Counted from the first letter of the stretch, positions 17,222 to 25,785 are shown. The stretch is DNA of 64,000 nt from JAAFIP01 sp031367325 (GCA_031367325.1 JANLPQ010000041.1:13274-77273); one strand, 5' to 3'. Made by a program: numbers and translations. Notes: a model not told the origin generated them from the letters alone.

Positions 17222-17931
17222 ACCATCGCCTCCGCGCAAGTACGTTGCAGGTTTTGCTGCAAATTGTGCTGCTCCACCCGCACCAGCGTTGCGCCAAAGC
17301 CGCCGGGCGCCCGGAACGTGCGCCGCGCACTGGTAAACACACGCGGCGCAGCCGACCATGCTATCGACGCACCCACGCTCTGCAACGATTGCACTAACGC
17401 AACGTCCTCGCTGGTTGCCAATGGTTGAAAGCCACCCGCTTGTTCATAAGCCTGCGCACTCACGCCAAAGTTGGCCCCGTGAATATGCTCGTGATCGTCG
17501 GCATCGGTATAGGTGGCGTCGTAGTGGCAGCGCATGGCGTCGCTATACGTACCCCAGTCGCGTACGGCCACAGTACCGCACACAGCGTCGCTGTTTAGCG
17601 CCAGCTGCGCCGCAATCCAGTCGGGTGCTACTTGGGTATCGGCATCGGTAAACGCCAGCCAGCGGGCGCCCGCTGCTAAAGCCAGCTGCGCACCCAGCGC
17701 ACGGGCCGCGCCAACATTGCGCGCATCTAGCGCAATGGTGGTTGCGCCCATACATTGCGCAATGTTGCGGGTGTTTTCGGTGCAAGCGTCTAGCACCACT
17801 ATGACGATAGTGGGCTCTGCGTTCAATAAGGGGCTGCGCGTCGCAATATTTAGCGTCGCAATATTTAGCGCCGCAAGACAGGCATAAATCTGATCTTCTT
17901 CGTTATGTGCAGGAACAATGACGGCTATCAA
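17218..17931 (-). CDS. Family 2 glycosyltransferase
   Basis: 237-residue GT-A fold enzyme. The N-terminal IAVIVPAHNEEDQIYACL is the nucleotide-sugar-binding start of GT2 enzymes, FTDADTQV holds the DxD metal site, and SEDVALVQSL carries the catalytic acidic pair. No membrane helices are seen, so it is probably cytosolic. The start is taken as TTG at 17931 because GGAG lies about 7 bases upstream and the family begins exactly here; another TTG at 18018 lacks this support. A 15-bp tandem duplication (17838-17867) repeats LNIAT. It is first in the coupled four-gene set. Confidence 0.8.
   Translation of the reverse strand: MIAVIVPAHNEEDQIYACLAALNIATLNIATRSPLLNAEPTIVIVVLDACTENTRNIAQCMGATTIALDARNVGAARALGAQLALAAGARWLAFTDADTQVAPDWIAAQLALNSDAVCGTVAVRDWGTYSDAMRCHYDATYTDADDHEHIHGANFGVSAQAYEQAGGFQPLATSEDVALVQSLQSVGASIAWSAAPRVFTSARRTFRAPGGFGATLVRVEQHNLQQNLQRTCAEAMV
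17838..17867. repeat. 15-bp tandem duplication inside the glycosyltransferase gene
   Basis: Two perfect copies of GCGTCGCAATATTTA followed by a partial third (GCGCCGCAA). Being a multiple of three, it keeps the frame and duplicates five residues. Confidence 0.9.
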
Positions 17932-18039
17932 GACAATCTCCAAAGTAGTACTTAGAGCTAGCTTAATTGGCGTATTGGATTTATATGTCAGTTGCGCGCC
18001 TACTTTTGTGTAGGTCAAAGATGGCGGTCAATAGCAGCG

Positions 18040-18633
18040 TTAACGCAAATGCTTGGCCCGCTTGCCGTCAATAGCCTGCGCAATCGACAGTGCGCGACGC
18101 TCGGGCAGCAGGGTAAAAGGTTCGCCTGCAGTCAACGTGCCCGGCTGGTCTACGCTAAGGTAAAAACCGCAGCGCTGGGTTTGCACCATCAGCTTGGCAG
18201 CCTGCGCAAAGCCCATGACTGCGTTAAATTTAAAGCATGGCTCACGCGGGGCGGCTACACGTAGCACGCAGTGAGCAAACTGCAATTGGTCGCCTACGTA
18301 CACGTCACGCTCCAGCAGGCCAGTGATGGTGAGGTTCTCGCCCATAAAACCCGCTGGCAAGGCCTCGTCAAACAGGCTGGCACCGTGCTCGCGCCGCGCT
18401 GCTTGCCAAAAAGCGTAATGCTCCAATGGGTAGGCATACACCGCTTTGTCCAGCCCGCCGTGCACCGACAGGTCGGCCACCTCGTCGCCCGCCAGACCCA
18501 TACGTGTAACCTGCACAGCGCCTGCAGCGGCGCGTTTGCCGATGCCTGAGAGTACTTTGCGCCCACCCGCCAGCAGCGGCTGCGTGCGGCCTAGGTTGAC
18601 GCTAGATAATCGGAAAGGGCTGGGTTGTTGCAT
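18040..18633 (-). CDS. MOSC-domain protein
   Basis: 197-residue protein with the MOSC sulfurtransferase-like core. GLAGDEVADLSVHGGLDKAVY (about residues 46-66) and YPLEHYAFW are typical of the YiiM branch, and the conserved cysteine lies in REPCFKFN near 130. MOSC proteins handle molybdenum-cofactor sulfuration or detoxify N-hydroxylated bases with the cofactor. The window also holds modABC and moaC but not next to it. It stands alone, with a repeat copy just upstream. Confidence 0.88.
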   Translation of the reverse strand: MQQPSPFRLSSVNLGRTQPLLAGGRKVLSGIGKRAAAGAVQVTRMGLAGDEVADLSVHGGLDKAVYAYPLEHYAFWQAARREHGASLFDEALPAGFMGENLTITGLLERDVYVGDQLQFAHCVLRVAAPREPCFKFNAVMGFAQAAKLMVQTQRCGFYLSVDQPGTLTAGEPFTLLPERRALSIAQAIDGKRAKHLR

Positions 18634-18649
18634 AACAATTGTATTTTTC

Positions 18650-18700
18650 TACTATTATAATAGTAGCTGCTTGAGCAGTATTTTAAAGGGTTGCAGCCCA
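18650..18700. repeat. Palindromic repeat copy 6 (core 18667-18678)
   Basis: Core CTGCTTGAGCAG preceded by a small palindrome ACTATTATAATAGT. It lies between the divergent MOSC and DUF11 genes. Confidence 0.8.
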
Positions 18701-18810
18701 ATTTGTTGTAAACTTATAGGTTGCTGGCGTGTACCCTGCAAACTGACAATTATCAATATATGAGGGTGAACACCCTGCGGTTTTAGGTGTGCCCTTGTTA
18801 AACTAAATCC

Positions 18811-20736
18811 ATGATGCATCGCTTTATTACCCAGTATCTGTGGCGGCTAGTTTGCGCGCTGGGGCTGGCTGCGTGTTGCGCTGCTGCACATGGGCAAATT
18901 CAGCGTTCCATTGTGAACCCCAGTTTTGAGCAACCGTTCACTGGCCCCCGAGCGGCATCGCTGAATTTATTTTTTACCAAAGTACCACCCGATTGGATAT
19001 CGGTAGACGCAGGCGAGATACCCGGCTGGGAAACCACCCACCCAGTTCAGGCGCTAGGCTGCCCTGCGGGCAACAGCCTTGTCACCACGGCGTATAACTG
19101 CACGCCCATTGAACTGTGGGCCAACAGTTTTTTAGGCGTCACCCCTGCTAACGGCATCGTATTGGCAGAGTTGAATGCCTACGTTTTATCCAAGCTGTTT
19201 CAAAATATTTGCATGAACACAGGTGAGTCCTTTAGCTTTAATTTTGCGCACCGTGGCCGCAGTGGGGCCGACCGGGCGCAGCTGCAGATTGGCGCATCTA
19301 CGGTGGTGCTGGATGTCACTACCAACACTACTGGCACAGGGGTGATCAACGCGGGCGGCGGCGCGTTGAGCACCAGTGCCACGGGTATCGCGGGCGGCTG
19401 GACGCGCTATGCCGGCACTTATACCTACACAGGGGTCAGCGGTGTGCAGCCTTTGGGGTTTTCTGCCATCAGCTCGGCGGGTGGCCCCGGGTCGGGCAAT
19501 TTGCTGGACGACATCAACATCGGTCTTAAACCTTACATAGAGTTTATTGGCACCACCACCAGCAGCATCGAAGGCGGCAGCCCCAGCGCACCGCGCATCA
19601 GGGTGGTGGGGGTAGTACCCGCAGGCGGCTTGGTGTTGACCCTAGCGGTAGGGGGCAGCGCCGTATTTGGCAGCGACTTTAATTACACGGGCACGACCAC
19701 GCTGACCAGCATCACCGGCGGGGCTACCAGCCTGAGCATGACCGTGCCGCCCGGTAACTACAGCGACGCCACAGCCAACAACGTGTTCACCCTGCCCTTG
19801 AACACGCTGGACAATGCAGTGGTGCAAGACAATAGAACCATTGTGCTTTCCATGCCTACTAACGGTCCTACAACGCCGTTTATCAATGCCAATTCCACAG
19901 TGTGCGGCGGCACAGTTAATCCTGTTCTTACGCATACTGTCATTGACAACGACATTGACTTGCGAACTACCAAGTCTGTCAGCCCGACGGGCATCCAATC
20001 GGTGGGCAGCACTGTGACCTATACCGTGGTGTATGCCAACGCAACACCCGCCGTGCTGACCCTCGCGCCGCTTACCGCCCACGATGCCAGCCAAGTGGCC
20101 ATTAACGACACGCCGCCTGCAGGCCTGACCTTTACCAGCTGGACCTGCGCCGCCACAGGTACCACCTGCCCTGCAGCGTCGGGCAGTGGGGCCATCACCG
20201 CTACCGCCAACTTGCCGGTAGGCGCGCAGCTGGCGTACACCGTGCAAGCCGTGCTGGCCAGCACCAGTCTGTGTGGTCAGACCGCCACCAACACCAGCAC
20301 CATCGCCACCACGGCCAGCAGCCCCAGCGGCGCTACGCTGACCGAGGGTACCAGCGTGCAAGGTACTGCGGGTTACGTGTTTGCGCCTAATTCGGCCACT
20401 GCCAGCAACGCCGTGCAAGCCTGCGCTGCGTTGGCTATTACTAAAACCAACAGCACCACCACGCTGAGTGCAGGCCAAACCACGGTGTACAACCTAGTGA
20501 TCACTAACGGTGGGCCGTCCAGTGCCAACAATGCCTTGCTTAAAGACCCCGCCGCACCAGGCCTGGCTTGCACAGCCGTGGCCTGTACCGCTGCTACGGG
20601 CGCGGCGTCGTGCGCTAGCTTGGGCGCTGTCAATATGCCACTGCTGCAAGGCAGCGGCATTGTGCTGAACAATTTTCCGGCAGGCAGTAGCTACACCTTT
20701 CAAGTCACCTGCGGTGTCACGGCCACGGGGCCGTAA
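18811..20736 (+). CDS. Exported multidomain DUF11 surface protein
   Basis: 641-residue secreted protein. The signal peptide (LVCALGLAACCAAAHG) is cleaved before QIQRS. The N-terminal region (about 30-245) opens with IVNPSFEQP and looks like a lectin/jelly-roll domain of the 'PEP-CTERM-like' type. The middle (about 250-390) resembles a Calx-beta-like sandwich, followed by two DUF11 repeats (TTKSVSPTGIQSVGSTVTY and LAITKTNSTTTLSAGQTTVY). It ends at CGVTATGP, almost the same terminus as the protein at 3573-5516. No sortase or PEP-CTERM anchor is visible. An ATG one codon downstream is equally possible as start. Confidence 0.75.
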   Translation: MMHRFITQYLWRLVCALGLAACCAAAHGQIQRSIVNPSFEQPFTGPRAASLNLFFTKVPPDWISVDAGEIPGWETTHPVQALGCPAGNSLVTTAYNCTPIELWANSFLGVTPANGIVLAELNAYVLSKLFQNICMNTGESFSFNFAHRGRSGADRAQLQIGASTVVLDVTTNTTGTGVINAGGGALSTSATGIAGGWTRYAGTYTYTGVSGVQPLGFSAISSAGGPGSGNLLDDINIGLKPYIEFIGTTTSSIEGGSPSAPRIRVVGVVPAGGLVLTLAVGGSAVFGSDFNYTGTTTLTSITGGATSLSMTVPPGNYSDATANNVFTLPLNTLDNAVVQDNRTIVLSMPTNGPTTPFINANSTVCGGTVNPVLTHTVIDNDIDLRTTKSVSPTGIQSVGSTVTYTVVYANATPAVLTLAPLTAHDASQVAINDTPPAGLTFTSWTCAATGTTCPAASGSGAITATANLPVGAQLAYTVQAVLASTSLCGQTATNTSTIATTASSPSGATLTEGTSVQGTAGYVFAPNSATASNAVQACAALAITKTNSTTTLSAGQTTVYNLVITNGGPSSANNALLKDPAAPGLACTAVACTAATGAASCASLGAVNMPLLQGSGIVLNNFPAGSSYTFQVTCGVTATGP

Positions 20737-20752
20737 CTAAACCGAGCACCCT

Positions 20753-21208
20753 ATGCGCTACTGGCTTATGAAATCCGAGCCCGATGAATGCGGCATAGAC
20801 GACTTGGTTGCCGACCCCGACCAACCCGTCTCTTGGGTAGGTGTGCGCAACTACCGAGCCCGCAACTTTATGCGCGACGGTATGCAGGTGGGCGATTTGG
20901 CTTTCTTCTATCACTCTAGCTGCCCCCAGCCCGGTATTGCAGGCATCGTGCGCATCAGCCGCGCTGCCTACCCCGACGCTACGCAGTTTGACGCGCACAG
21001 CAAATACTTTGACCCTCAATCAAGCCTAGACAAGCCGCGCTGGCTGCATGTAGATGTGTTGCTGGTGCGCAAGCTGCCTCTCATTTCCTTGGCTGCCCTG
21101 CGCGAGCACGTTGCATTAGCCGACCTGCGCATCTTGCAACGCGGCAACCGCCTGTCGATCACACCCGTAGATGCGGCGCACTGGGACGCTATTGTGCGGT
21201 TAACCTAA
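20753..21208 (+). CDS. EVE-domain protein
   Basis: 151 residues comprising a single EVE domain: MRYWLMKSEPDECGIDDL at the start, WVGVRNYRARNFMRDGM (aromatic-cage region), GDLAFFYHSSCPQPGIAGI and PRWLHVDV. EVE domains are PUA/YTH-related and bind modified bases; in bacteria several are linked to restriction of modified DNA or to RNA modification. Here it stands 16 bases after the DUF11 gene and without restriction partners, so a housekeeping role is more likely. Confidence 0.92.
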   Translation: MRYWLMKSEPDECGIDDLVADPDQPVSWVGVRNYRARNFMRDGMQVGDLAFFYHSSCPQPGIAGIVRISRAAYPDATQFDAHSKYFDPQSSLDKPRWLHVDVLLVRKLPLISLAALREHVALADLRILQRGNRLSITPVDAAHWDAIVRLT

Positions 21209-21252
21209 AGCGCTGGCGACAGCCACGTCAATGTGTCAGAGTCATAAAGTCT

Positions 21253-21726
21253 CTACCCAAGATCATGAACCAGACGGTAGACGAACGACACCACGCAAAC
21301 CAGTAGCATCACTGCACCCCAAGCGAAAATTATTTTAAAGCCAGTGGATAACGCTTTGTCGGCTGCAGGTGACAATTTGGCCGAAGCGGCACAGTCCGCA
21401 TCTGGGTCAAGATGCGCCAACTCAATCGCGTCTTTAGCCTCTTGCATGCCCAGTCCGCGCAGACTGCGCATCAGCGCAATAGCCTGTACTTTATCGCCAC
21501 GCTGCAACGCCTGTGTAACGTCTGCAGGCAAATGCGCGCTACCGTGCGGCAAGGCCCAAGGCGTAGGATTCTTTTGCAAATGCAGCTCAATTACCTCTTT
21601 GGCCTCTATCAAACCCAACCCAGTGTCATCACACAAATGCTTAACCGCCTGCAGCTTGTTGCCCTGCTGCAGAGCAGAGATCACGTTGCTGGGGAGGTTT
21701 GCGGTGTCGACGAAATGTGATGTCAT
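21253..21726 (-). CDS. Membrane protein with duplicated L7/L12 C-terminal-like motifs
   Basis: 157 residues. Two tandem segments, ALQQGNKLQAVKHL...TGLGLIEAKEVIE at about 18-47 and ALQRGDKVQAIALM...RGLGMQEAKDAIE at about 73-102, closely resemble the TGLGLKEAKDLVE signature of the ribosomal protein L7/L12 C-terminal domain. A single transmembrane segment (IIFAWGAVMLLVCVVSFVY) at about 133-151 puts the domains on one face of the inner membrane. It is followed upstream by a second gene of similar layout. Function unknown; the L7/L12-like fold is inferred from the motif alone. Confidence 0.7.
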   Translation of the reverse strand: MTSHFVDTANLPSNVISALQQGNKLQAVKHLCDDTGLGLIEAKEVIELHLQKNPTPWALPHGSAHLPADVTQALQRGDKVQAIALMRSLRGLGMQEAKDAIELAHLDPDADCAASAKLSPAADKALSTGFKIIFAWGAVMLLVCVVSFVYRLVHDLG

Positions 21727-21734
21727 ATCAAGCT

Positions 21735-21812
21735 AAAAGCCTTTTAAATACTGCTCAAGCAGCTATTATATTAATAGCTGCTTGAGCAGTGTCCATGACC
21801 CAAACCCGTTAA
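21735..21812. repeat. Palindromic repeat copy 7, head-to-head double unit
   Basis: Two cores in opposite orientation (21751-21762 and 21778-21789) separated by CTATTATATTAATAG, giving a long near-perfect palindrome between two minus-strand genes. It could fold in RNA or act as a terminator. Confidence 0.85.
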
Positions 21813-22264
21813 AAGTGCAACGATCGTAGGTACATCCAAACAAATATGACAAACACCACGCAGGCAGCAAGTCCTATTAGCAGCGTGGAGAGTATGTTGT
21901 GCATGAGCTCTTTTTCTAATGACTTGGGCGGTGCAACTTTCACGCCCAATGCCTTGCCTTGCGCCGCACGCAGTAGGTACAAGGCATGGTGGGTGTCGCC
22001 GCGTTGCATGGCCGTGTGCACGGCGCTGAGTAATGGCCCTGACGGAAGGCTTGCAGACATCTGGCCACCTTGCGCGTGGTGCGCAATAAAGTCTTCAGCA
22101 TCTGCGCCTGCAAGTGAACTGTGCTGTTGCAGCAATTGGGCCGCGTCTACGTAGCGTCTTTGCTGCAAAAGCAGCAAAATTTGCGGCATAACTTGAGGTT
22201 GGTCGGGCAGCAATGCCTGGTTCACTAAATGCAGAAATGACACAGATGGCTGCTCAATTTTCAA
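21809..22264 (-). CDS. Membrane protein, degenerate relative of its downstream neighbour
   Basis: 151 residues with two alpha-helical repeats (QILLLLQQRRYVDAAQLLQQ and AVHTAMQRGDTHHALYLLRA) followed by a C-terminal transmembrane segment (LSTLLIGLAACVVFVIFVWM). The layout matches the protein at 21253-21726, but the GLGxxEAKD signature is largely lost (only ALGVKVAP remains). The reading frame opens with TTG at 22264 and lacks a good ribosome-binding site, so the true start is uncertain. Probably a diverged paralogue. Confidence 0.6.
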   Translation of the reverse strand: MKIEQPSVSFLHLVNQALLPDQPQVMPQILLLLQQRRYVDAAQLLQQHSSLAGADAEDFIAHHAQGGQMSASLPSGPLLSAVHTAMQRGDTHHALYLLRAAQGKALGVKVAPPKSLEKELMHNILSTLLIGLAACVVFVIFVWMYLRSLHF

Positions 22265-22312
22265 AAAATGTCCGTGGTGCCCAGCAACAAGAATCGTTGC
22301 AAGTTATGTAAA

Positions 22313-23254
22313 CTAGTCATTAAGCCCCAGCATTAACTTCAAGTTTTGCACCGCCGCTCCGCTAGCGCCTTTGCCCAAGTTGTCCAGCCGCGTGACGACC
22401 ACTGCTTGGCCCAATTCGTCGTTGCCAAACACGCGAATTTCCAGGTTATTGGTGCCGTTCAGCGCCAGCGCGTCCAGTTTGCCGTTCTCGGGCGCGGCGT
22501 GCACACTGACGTAATGACTGCCTGCGTAGTGCTTCTCATAGGCTGCATGCAGGGCGGCGATGGTGGGTTTGCCGGGCAGTATGTCCAGGTGCAGCGGCAG
22601 CTCAACCAGCATGCCTTGCTCAAAATTACCCACACTGGGCATGAAGATGGGGCGGCGGGTGATGCCGGAATACTCCATGATCTCGGGGATGTGCTTGTGC
22701 TTGAGGCCCAGGGCGTACAGCTCATACGCCGGAGCCTCGCCTTTTTGGTAAGCCTCCATCATCTGCCGCCCGCCACCTGAGTAACCACTGACTGCAGCCA
22801 AGCAGATGGGGTGGTCTTTAGGCAGCAAGCCTGCGTCCACCAAGGGGCGCAGCATGGCTATCGCGCCCGTGGCGTAGCAGCCGGGGTTGCCTACGCGCTG
22901 GGCAGTTTGCACGGCAGCGTGCTGGCTGGCCGACAGCTCTGGAAAGCCAAACACCCAGCCCGGTGCGATGCGGTGGGCCGTGGAGGCGTCGATGATTTTG
23001 GGCTTTTTACCCGGCAGGGTGTCGATCATGGCCACCGAATCGCGCGCCGCGTCGTCGTGCAGGCACAGGATGACCATATCCACGCTGGCCATCAGTGCCA
23101 GTTTGGCGGCGGGGTCTTTGCGCAGCTCGGGCGCGATGCTGACTACTTGCACTTGGGGCATAGCGGCCAAGCGTTCGCGGATTTGCAGGCCGGTGGTGCC
23201 AGCTTCGCCGTCGATAAAGATTTTTGCGATGGAGGTTGAGGTTAAGGTGCTCAT
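22313..23254 (-). CDS. argC: N-acetyl-gamma-glutamyl-phosphate reductase
   Basis: NADPH-dependent reductase of arginine biosynthesis that makes N-acetylglutamate semialdehyde. IFIDGEAGTTGLQIRERL is the nucleotide-binding start of the shorter type-2 ArgC, the catalytic cysteine is in VGNPGCYATGAIAML near residue 125, and FGFPEL and AVSGYSGGG are conserved. 313 residues fits type 2. The ATG at 23254 is chosen over a TTG two codons upstream. It diverges from sucC. Confidence 0.92.
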   Translation of the reverse strand: MSTLTSTSIAKIFIDGEAGTTGLQIRERLAAMPQVQVVSIAPELRKDPAAKLALMASVDMVILCLHDDAARDSVAMIDTLPGKKPKIIDASTAHRIAPGWVFGFPELSASQHAAVQTAQRVGNPGCYATGAIAMLRPLVDAGLLPKDHPICLAAVSGYSGGGRQMMEAYQKGEAPAYELYALGLKHKHIPEIMEYSGITRRPIFMPSVGNFEQGMLVELPLHLDILPGKPTIAALHAAYEKHYAGSHYVSVHAAPENGKLDALALNGTNNLEIRVFGNDELGQAVVVTRLDNLGKGASGAAVQNLKLMLGLND

Positions 23255-23473
23255 GGTCAAATTCCGCTTAAAAGTCGTTCGCTAGAGGTGAAACAGCCGT
23301 AAAATCACGCACCGCTGATGGCGTAACTTGCAATGTAAGTAGAGCACAATATTTGTGCAATGCAACATGATACAGTTCACTCGCTACAACCGCAGGGAAA
23401 TCTGCCCGCGGATTGTGCACGACATCATTGTCATTTTCGACTATTCTCCTCACCATCGTTCGGATCACCCACT

Positions 23474-24643
23474 ATGAAAATCCATGAGTACCAAGGCAAG
23501 GAACTCTTGCGCTCCTTTGGCATTCCCGTCCCTCGCGGCATCCCTGCATTTACGGTGCAAGAAGCGGTAGAAGCCGCGCAAAAGCTGGGCGGCCCGGTGT
23601 GGGTGGTCAAGGCGCAAATCCATGCGGGTGGACGCGGCAAAGGCGGCGGCGTCAAGCTGGCGCGCAGCATCGATGAAGTCAAAAAGCTGTCGGGCGAAAT
23701 CTTAGGTATGCAATTGAAGACTGCGCAAACCGGGCCAGAAGGCCAAAAAGTGCGCCGCTTGTTTATCGAAGACGGTGCCGACATCAAAAAAGAACTCTAC
23801 GTATCGGTAGTGACCGACCGCGCCACACAAAAAGTAGCCTTCATGGCCAGCAGCGAAGGCGGCATGGACATTGAAGCCGTGGCGCACGACACACCCGAGA
23901 AAATTATCACCGTGTTTGTCGACCCGTCTGTGGGCTTGACTGCCGAACAAGGCAAGCAATTGTCTGACGGCATGACCGTGCCCGCAGCATCTACCGCCGC
24001 CTGCATCGATGTGCTGCAAAAGCTATACAAATGCTATATGGACACCGACGCGGCCTTGGTCGAAATCAACCCGCTGATCGTTGAAGGCAATGGCGGCATC
24101 AAAGCCTTGGACGCGAAGTTTAACTTTGACTCTAACGCGCTGTTCCGCCATCCAGAAATCGTCGCTTTGCGCGACTTGGATGAAGAAGACCCCGCCGAAG
24201 TGGAAGCGTCCAAGTTTGACTTGGCCTACATCAGCCTAGACGGCAACATTGGCTGCTTGGTCAACGGCGCAGGTCTTGCCATGGCCACCATGGACACCAT
24301 TAAGCTGTACGGCGCAGAGCCTGCTAACTTTTTGGACGTAGGCGGTGGTGCCACCCCAGAGAAAGTGACCGAAGCTTTTAAGATCATGTTGAAAAATCCC
24401 AAGGTCAAGGCCATCATGGTCAACATCTTTGGCGGCATCATGAAGTGCGACACCATTGCCACTGGCATCATTACCGCGTGCAAAGCCACTAACCTCAGCG
24501 TACCTTTAGTCGTGCGCATGAAGGGCACCAACGAAGACCTCGGCAAGAAGATGCTGGCCGAAAGCGGCCTGCCCATCATCAGCGCCGACAGCATGGCCGA
24601 GGCCGCGCAAAAAGTCGTTGCGGCAGTAGCTGCAGCCAAATGA
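23474..24643 (+). CDS. sucC: Succinyl-CoA ligase beta subunit
   Basis: ADP/GDP-forming TCA-cycle enzyme, beta subunit, 389 residues. It begins MKIHEYQGKELLRSFGIPVPRG, has an ATP-grasp domain with KAQIHAGGRGKGGGVK near residue 50 and EINPLIVE near 197, and a C-terminal CoA-ligase domain with NIFGGIMKCDTIATGI. Upstream in-frame residues are not part of the family, so the ATG at 23474 is used. Followed by sucD 65 bases on. Confidence 0.97.
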   Translation: MKIHEYQGKELLRSFGIPVPRGIPAFTVQEAVEAAQKLGGPVWVVKAQIHAGGRGKGGGVKLARSIDEVKKLSGEILGMQLKTAQTGPEGQKVRRLFIEDGADIKKELYVSVVTDRATQKVAFMASSEGGMDIEAVAHDTPEKIITVFVDPSVGLTAEQGKQLSDGMTVPAASTAACIDVLQKLYKCYMDTDAALVEINPLIVEGNGGIKALDAKFNFDSNALFRHPEIVALRDLDEEDPAEVEASKFDLAYISLDGNIGCLVNGAGLAMATMDTIKLYGAEPANFLDVGGGATPEKVTEAFKIMLKNPKVKAIMVNIFGGIMKCDTIATGIITACKATNLSVPLVVRMKGTNEDLGKKMLAESGLPIISADSMAEAAQKVVAAVAAAK

Positions 24644-24649
24644 TTTTGC

Positions 24650-24689
24650 GGGACAGACCGCAGGCCGCGCAGCGGACCCGCTCTGTCCC
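24650..24689 (+). repeat. Inverted repeat between sucC and sucD
   Basis: Arms GGGACAGA (24650-24657) and TCTGTCCC (24682-24689) with a nested CCGC / GCGG stem. There is no T-run. It could stabilise the sucC message or tune sucD expression. Confidence 0.6.
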
Positions 24690-24708
24690 CCACTGATTAG
24701 GAACAAAT

Positions 24709-25605
24709 ATGTCTATCTACATCAACAAAAACACGCGTGTCATCACCCAAGGCATCACTGGCAAAACTGGCCAGTTCCACACCGAAAAGTGCCAAGAATA
24801 CGCCAACGGTAAAAACTGCTTCGTTGCTGGCGTGAACCCGAAAAAAGCGGGCGAGTCGATTTTTAACATTCCCATTTACGCATCGGTCAACGAAGCCGCA
24901 GCGCAAACAGGTGCTACGGTCTCCGTCATCTACGTGCCGCCTGCAGGCGCAGCCGCTGCCATTTGGGAAGCTGTGCAAGCCAACCTCGATTTAGCCATCT
25001 GCATTACCGAAGGCATCCCCGTGCGCGACATGCTAGAGCTGCGCAACAAGATGAAGGCCAAAGAAGCCGCTGGCGGCAAAAAGACTTTGCTGCTAGGCCC
25101 TAACTGCCCAGGACTCATCACACCTGACGAGATCAAAATTGGTATCATGCCCGGCCACATTCACCGCAAAGGCCGCATTGGCGTGGTCTCGCGCTCAGGC
25201 ACTTTGACCTACGAAGCGGTAGCTCAACTCACCGAAATCGGCCTAGGCCAGTCCACTGCCGTTGGTATTGGCGGCGATCCGATCAACGGCTTAAAACACA
25301 TTGACGTGATGAAAGCCTTTAACGACGACCCAGATACCGACGCCGTCATCATGATTGGCGAGATCGGCGGCCCGGATGAGGCAGATGCCGCACGCTGGTG
25401 CAAAGCCAACATGAAAAAACCGATTGTGGGCTTCATCGCAGGCGTAACCGCCCCTGCAGGCAAGCGCATGGGCCACGCCGGCGCGCTGATCAGCGGCGGT
25501 GCAGACACTGCAGATGCTAAATTAGCTGTGATGGAAGAATGTGGCTTTACTGTCACCCGCAACCCGTCAGAAATGGCCAAGCTTCTGAAAGCTTTGCTTA
25601 AGTAA
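24709..25605 (+). CDS. sucD: Succinyl-CoA ligase alpha subunit
   Basis: 298-residue alpha subunit. The CoA-binding Rossmann start is TRVITQGITGKTGQFHTEKC, PNCPGLITP follows at about 125, and the phosphohistidine loop MGHAGALISGG is near residue 250. It pairs with the sucC product. TAGGA lies about 7 bases upstream of the ATG. Confidence 0.97.
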   Translation: MSIYINKNTRVITQGITGKTGQFHTEKCQEYANGKNCFVAGVNPKKAGESIFNIPIYASVNEAAAQTGATVSVIYVPPAGAAAAIWEAVQANLDLAICITEGIPVRDMLELRNKMKAKEAAGGKKTLLLGPNCPGLITPDEIKIGIMPGHIHRKGRIGVVSRSGTLTYEAVAQLTEIGLGQSTAVGIGGDPINGLKHIDVMKAFNDDPDTDAVIMIGEIGGPDEADAARWCKANMKKPIVGFIAGVTAPAGKRMGHAGALISGGADTADAKLAVMEECGFTVTRNPSEMAKLLKALLK

Positions 25606-25740
25606 ACGCCAATCCAGCCTGCGAACAGCTTAGTTGACCGCCAACGCACGAAGATTTGGTTGTCATCAGGCTGTCCGTAAGCAGTTTTACGCATCCACAA
25701 CGGCCCGTTGCCGCATACACTTAATTTATGTATTTCAAAC

Positions 25741-25763
25741 AAGCGCTGCCCCCAGCGCTTTTT
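25741..25763 (+). terminator. Intrinsic terminator upstream of terC-like gene
   Basis: Perfect hairpin AAGCGCTG / CAGCGCTT with a CCCC loop and a TTTTT tail. It lies 135 bases after sucD and ends only 22 bases before the next ATG. It may end the sucCD transcript or attenuate readthrough into the TerC gene. Confidence 0.85.
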
Positions 25764-25785
25764 GCATTCAACAACAAGGTAACCC

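Noticed and set aside
14780..17931. Calling the four-gene cassette a Nod-factor synthesis locus
   Set aside because: There is no NodC-type chitin synthase or NodA acyltransferase; only the NodS-like and deacetylase steps are similar, so the analogy is kept as a hypothesis.
25606..25785. A third yybP-ykoY riboswitch before the TerC gene at 25786
   Set aside because: No GGGGAGTAG, CGTCANTACG or GCAAGACCTT block is present; only a terminator hairpin.
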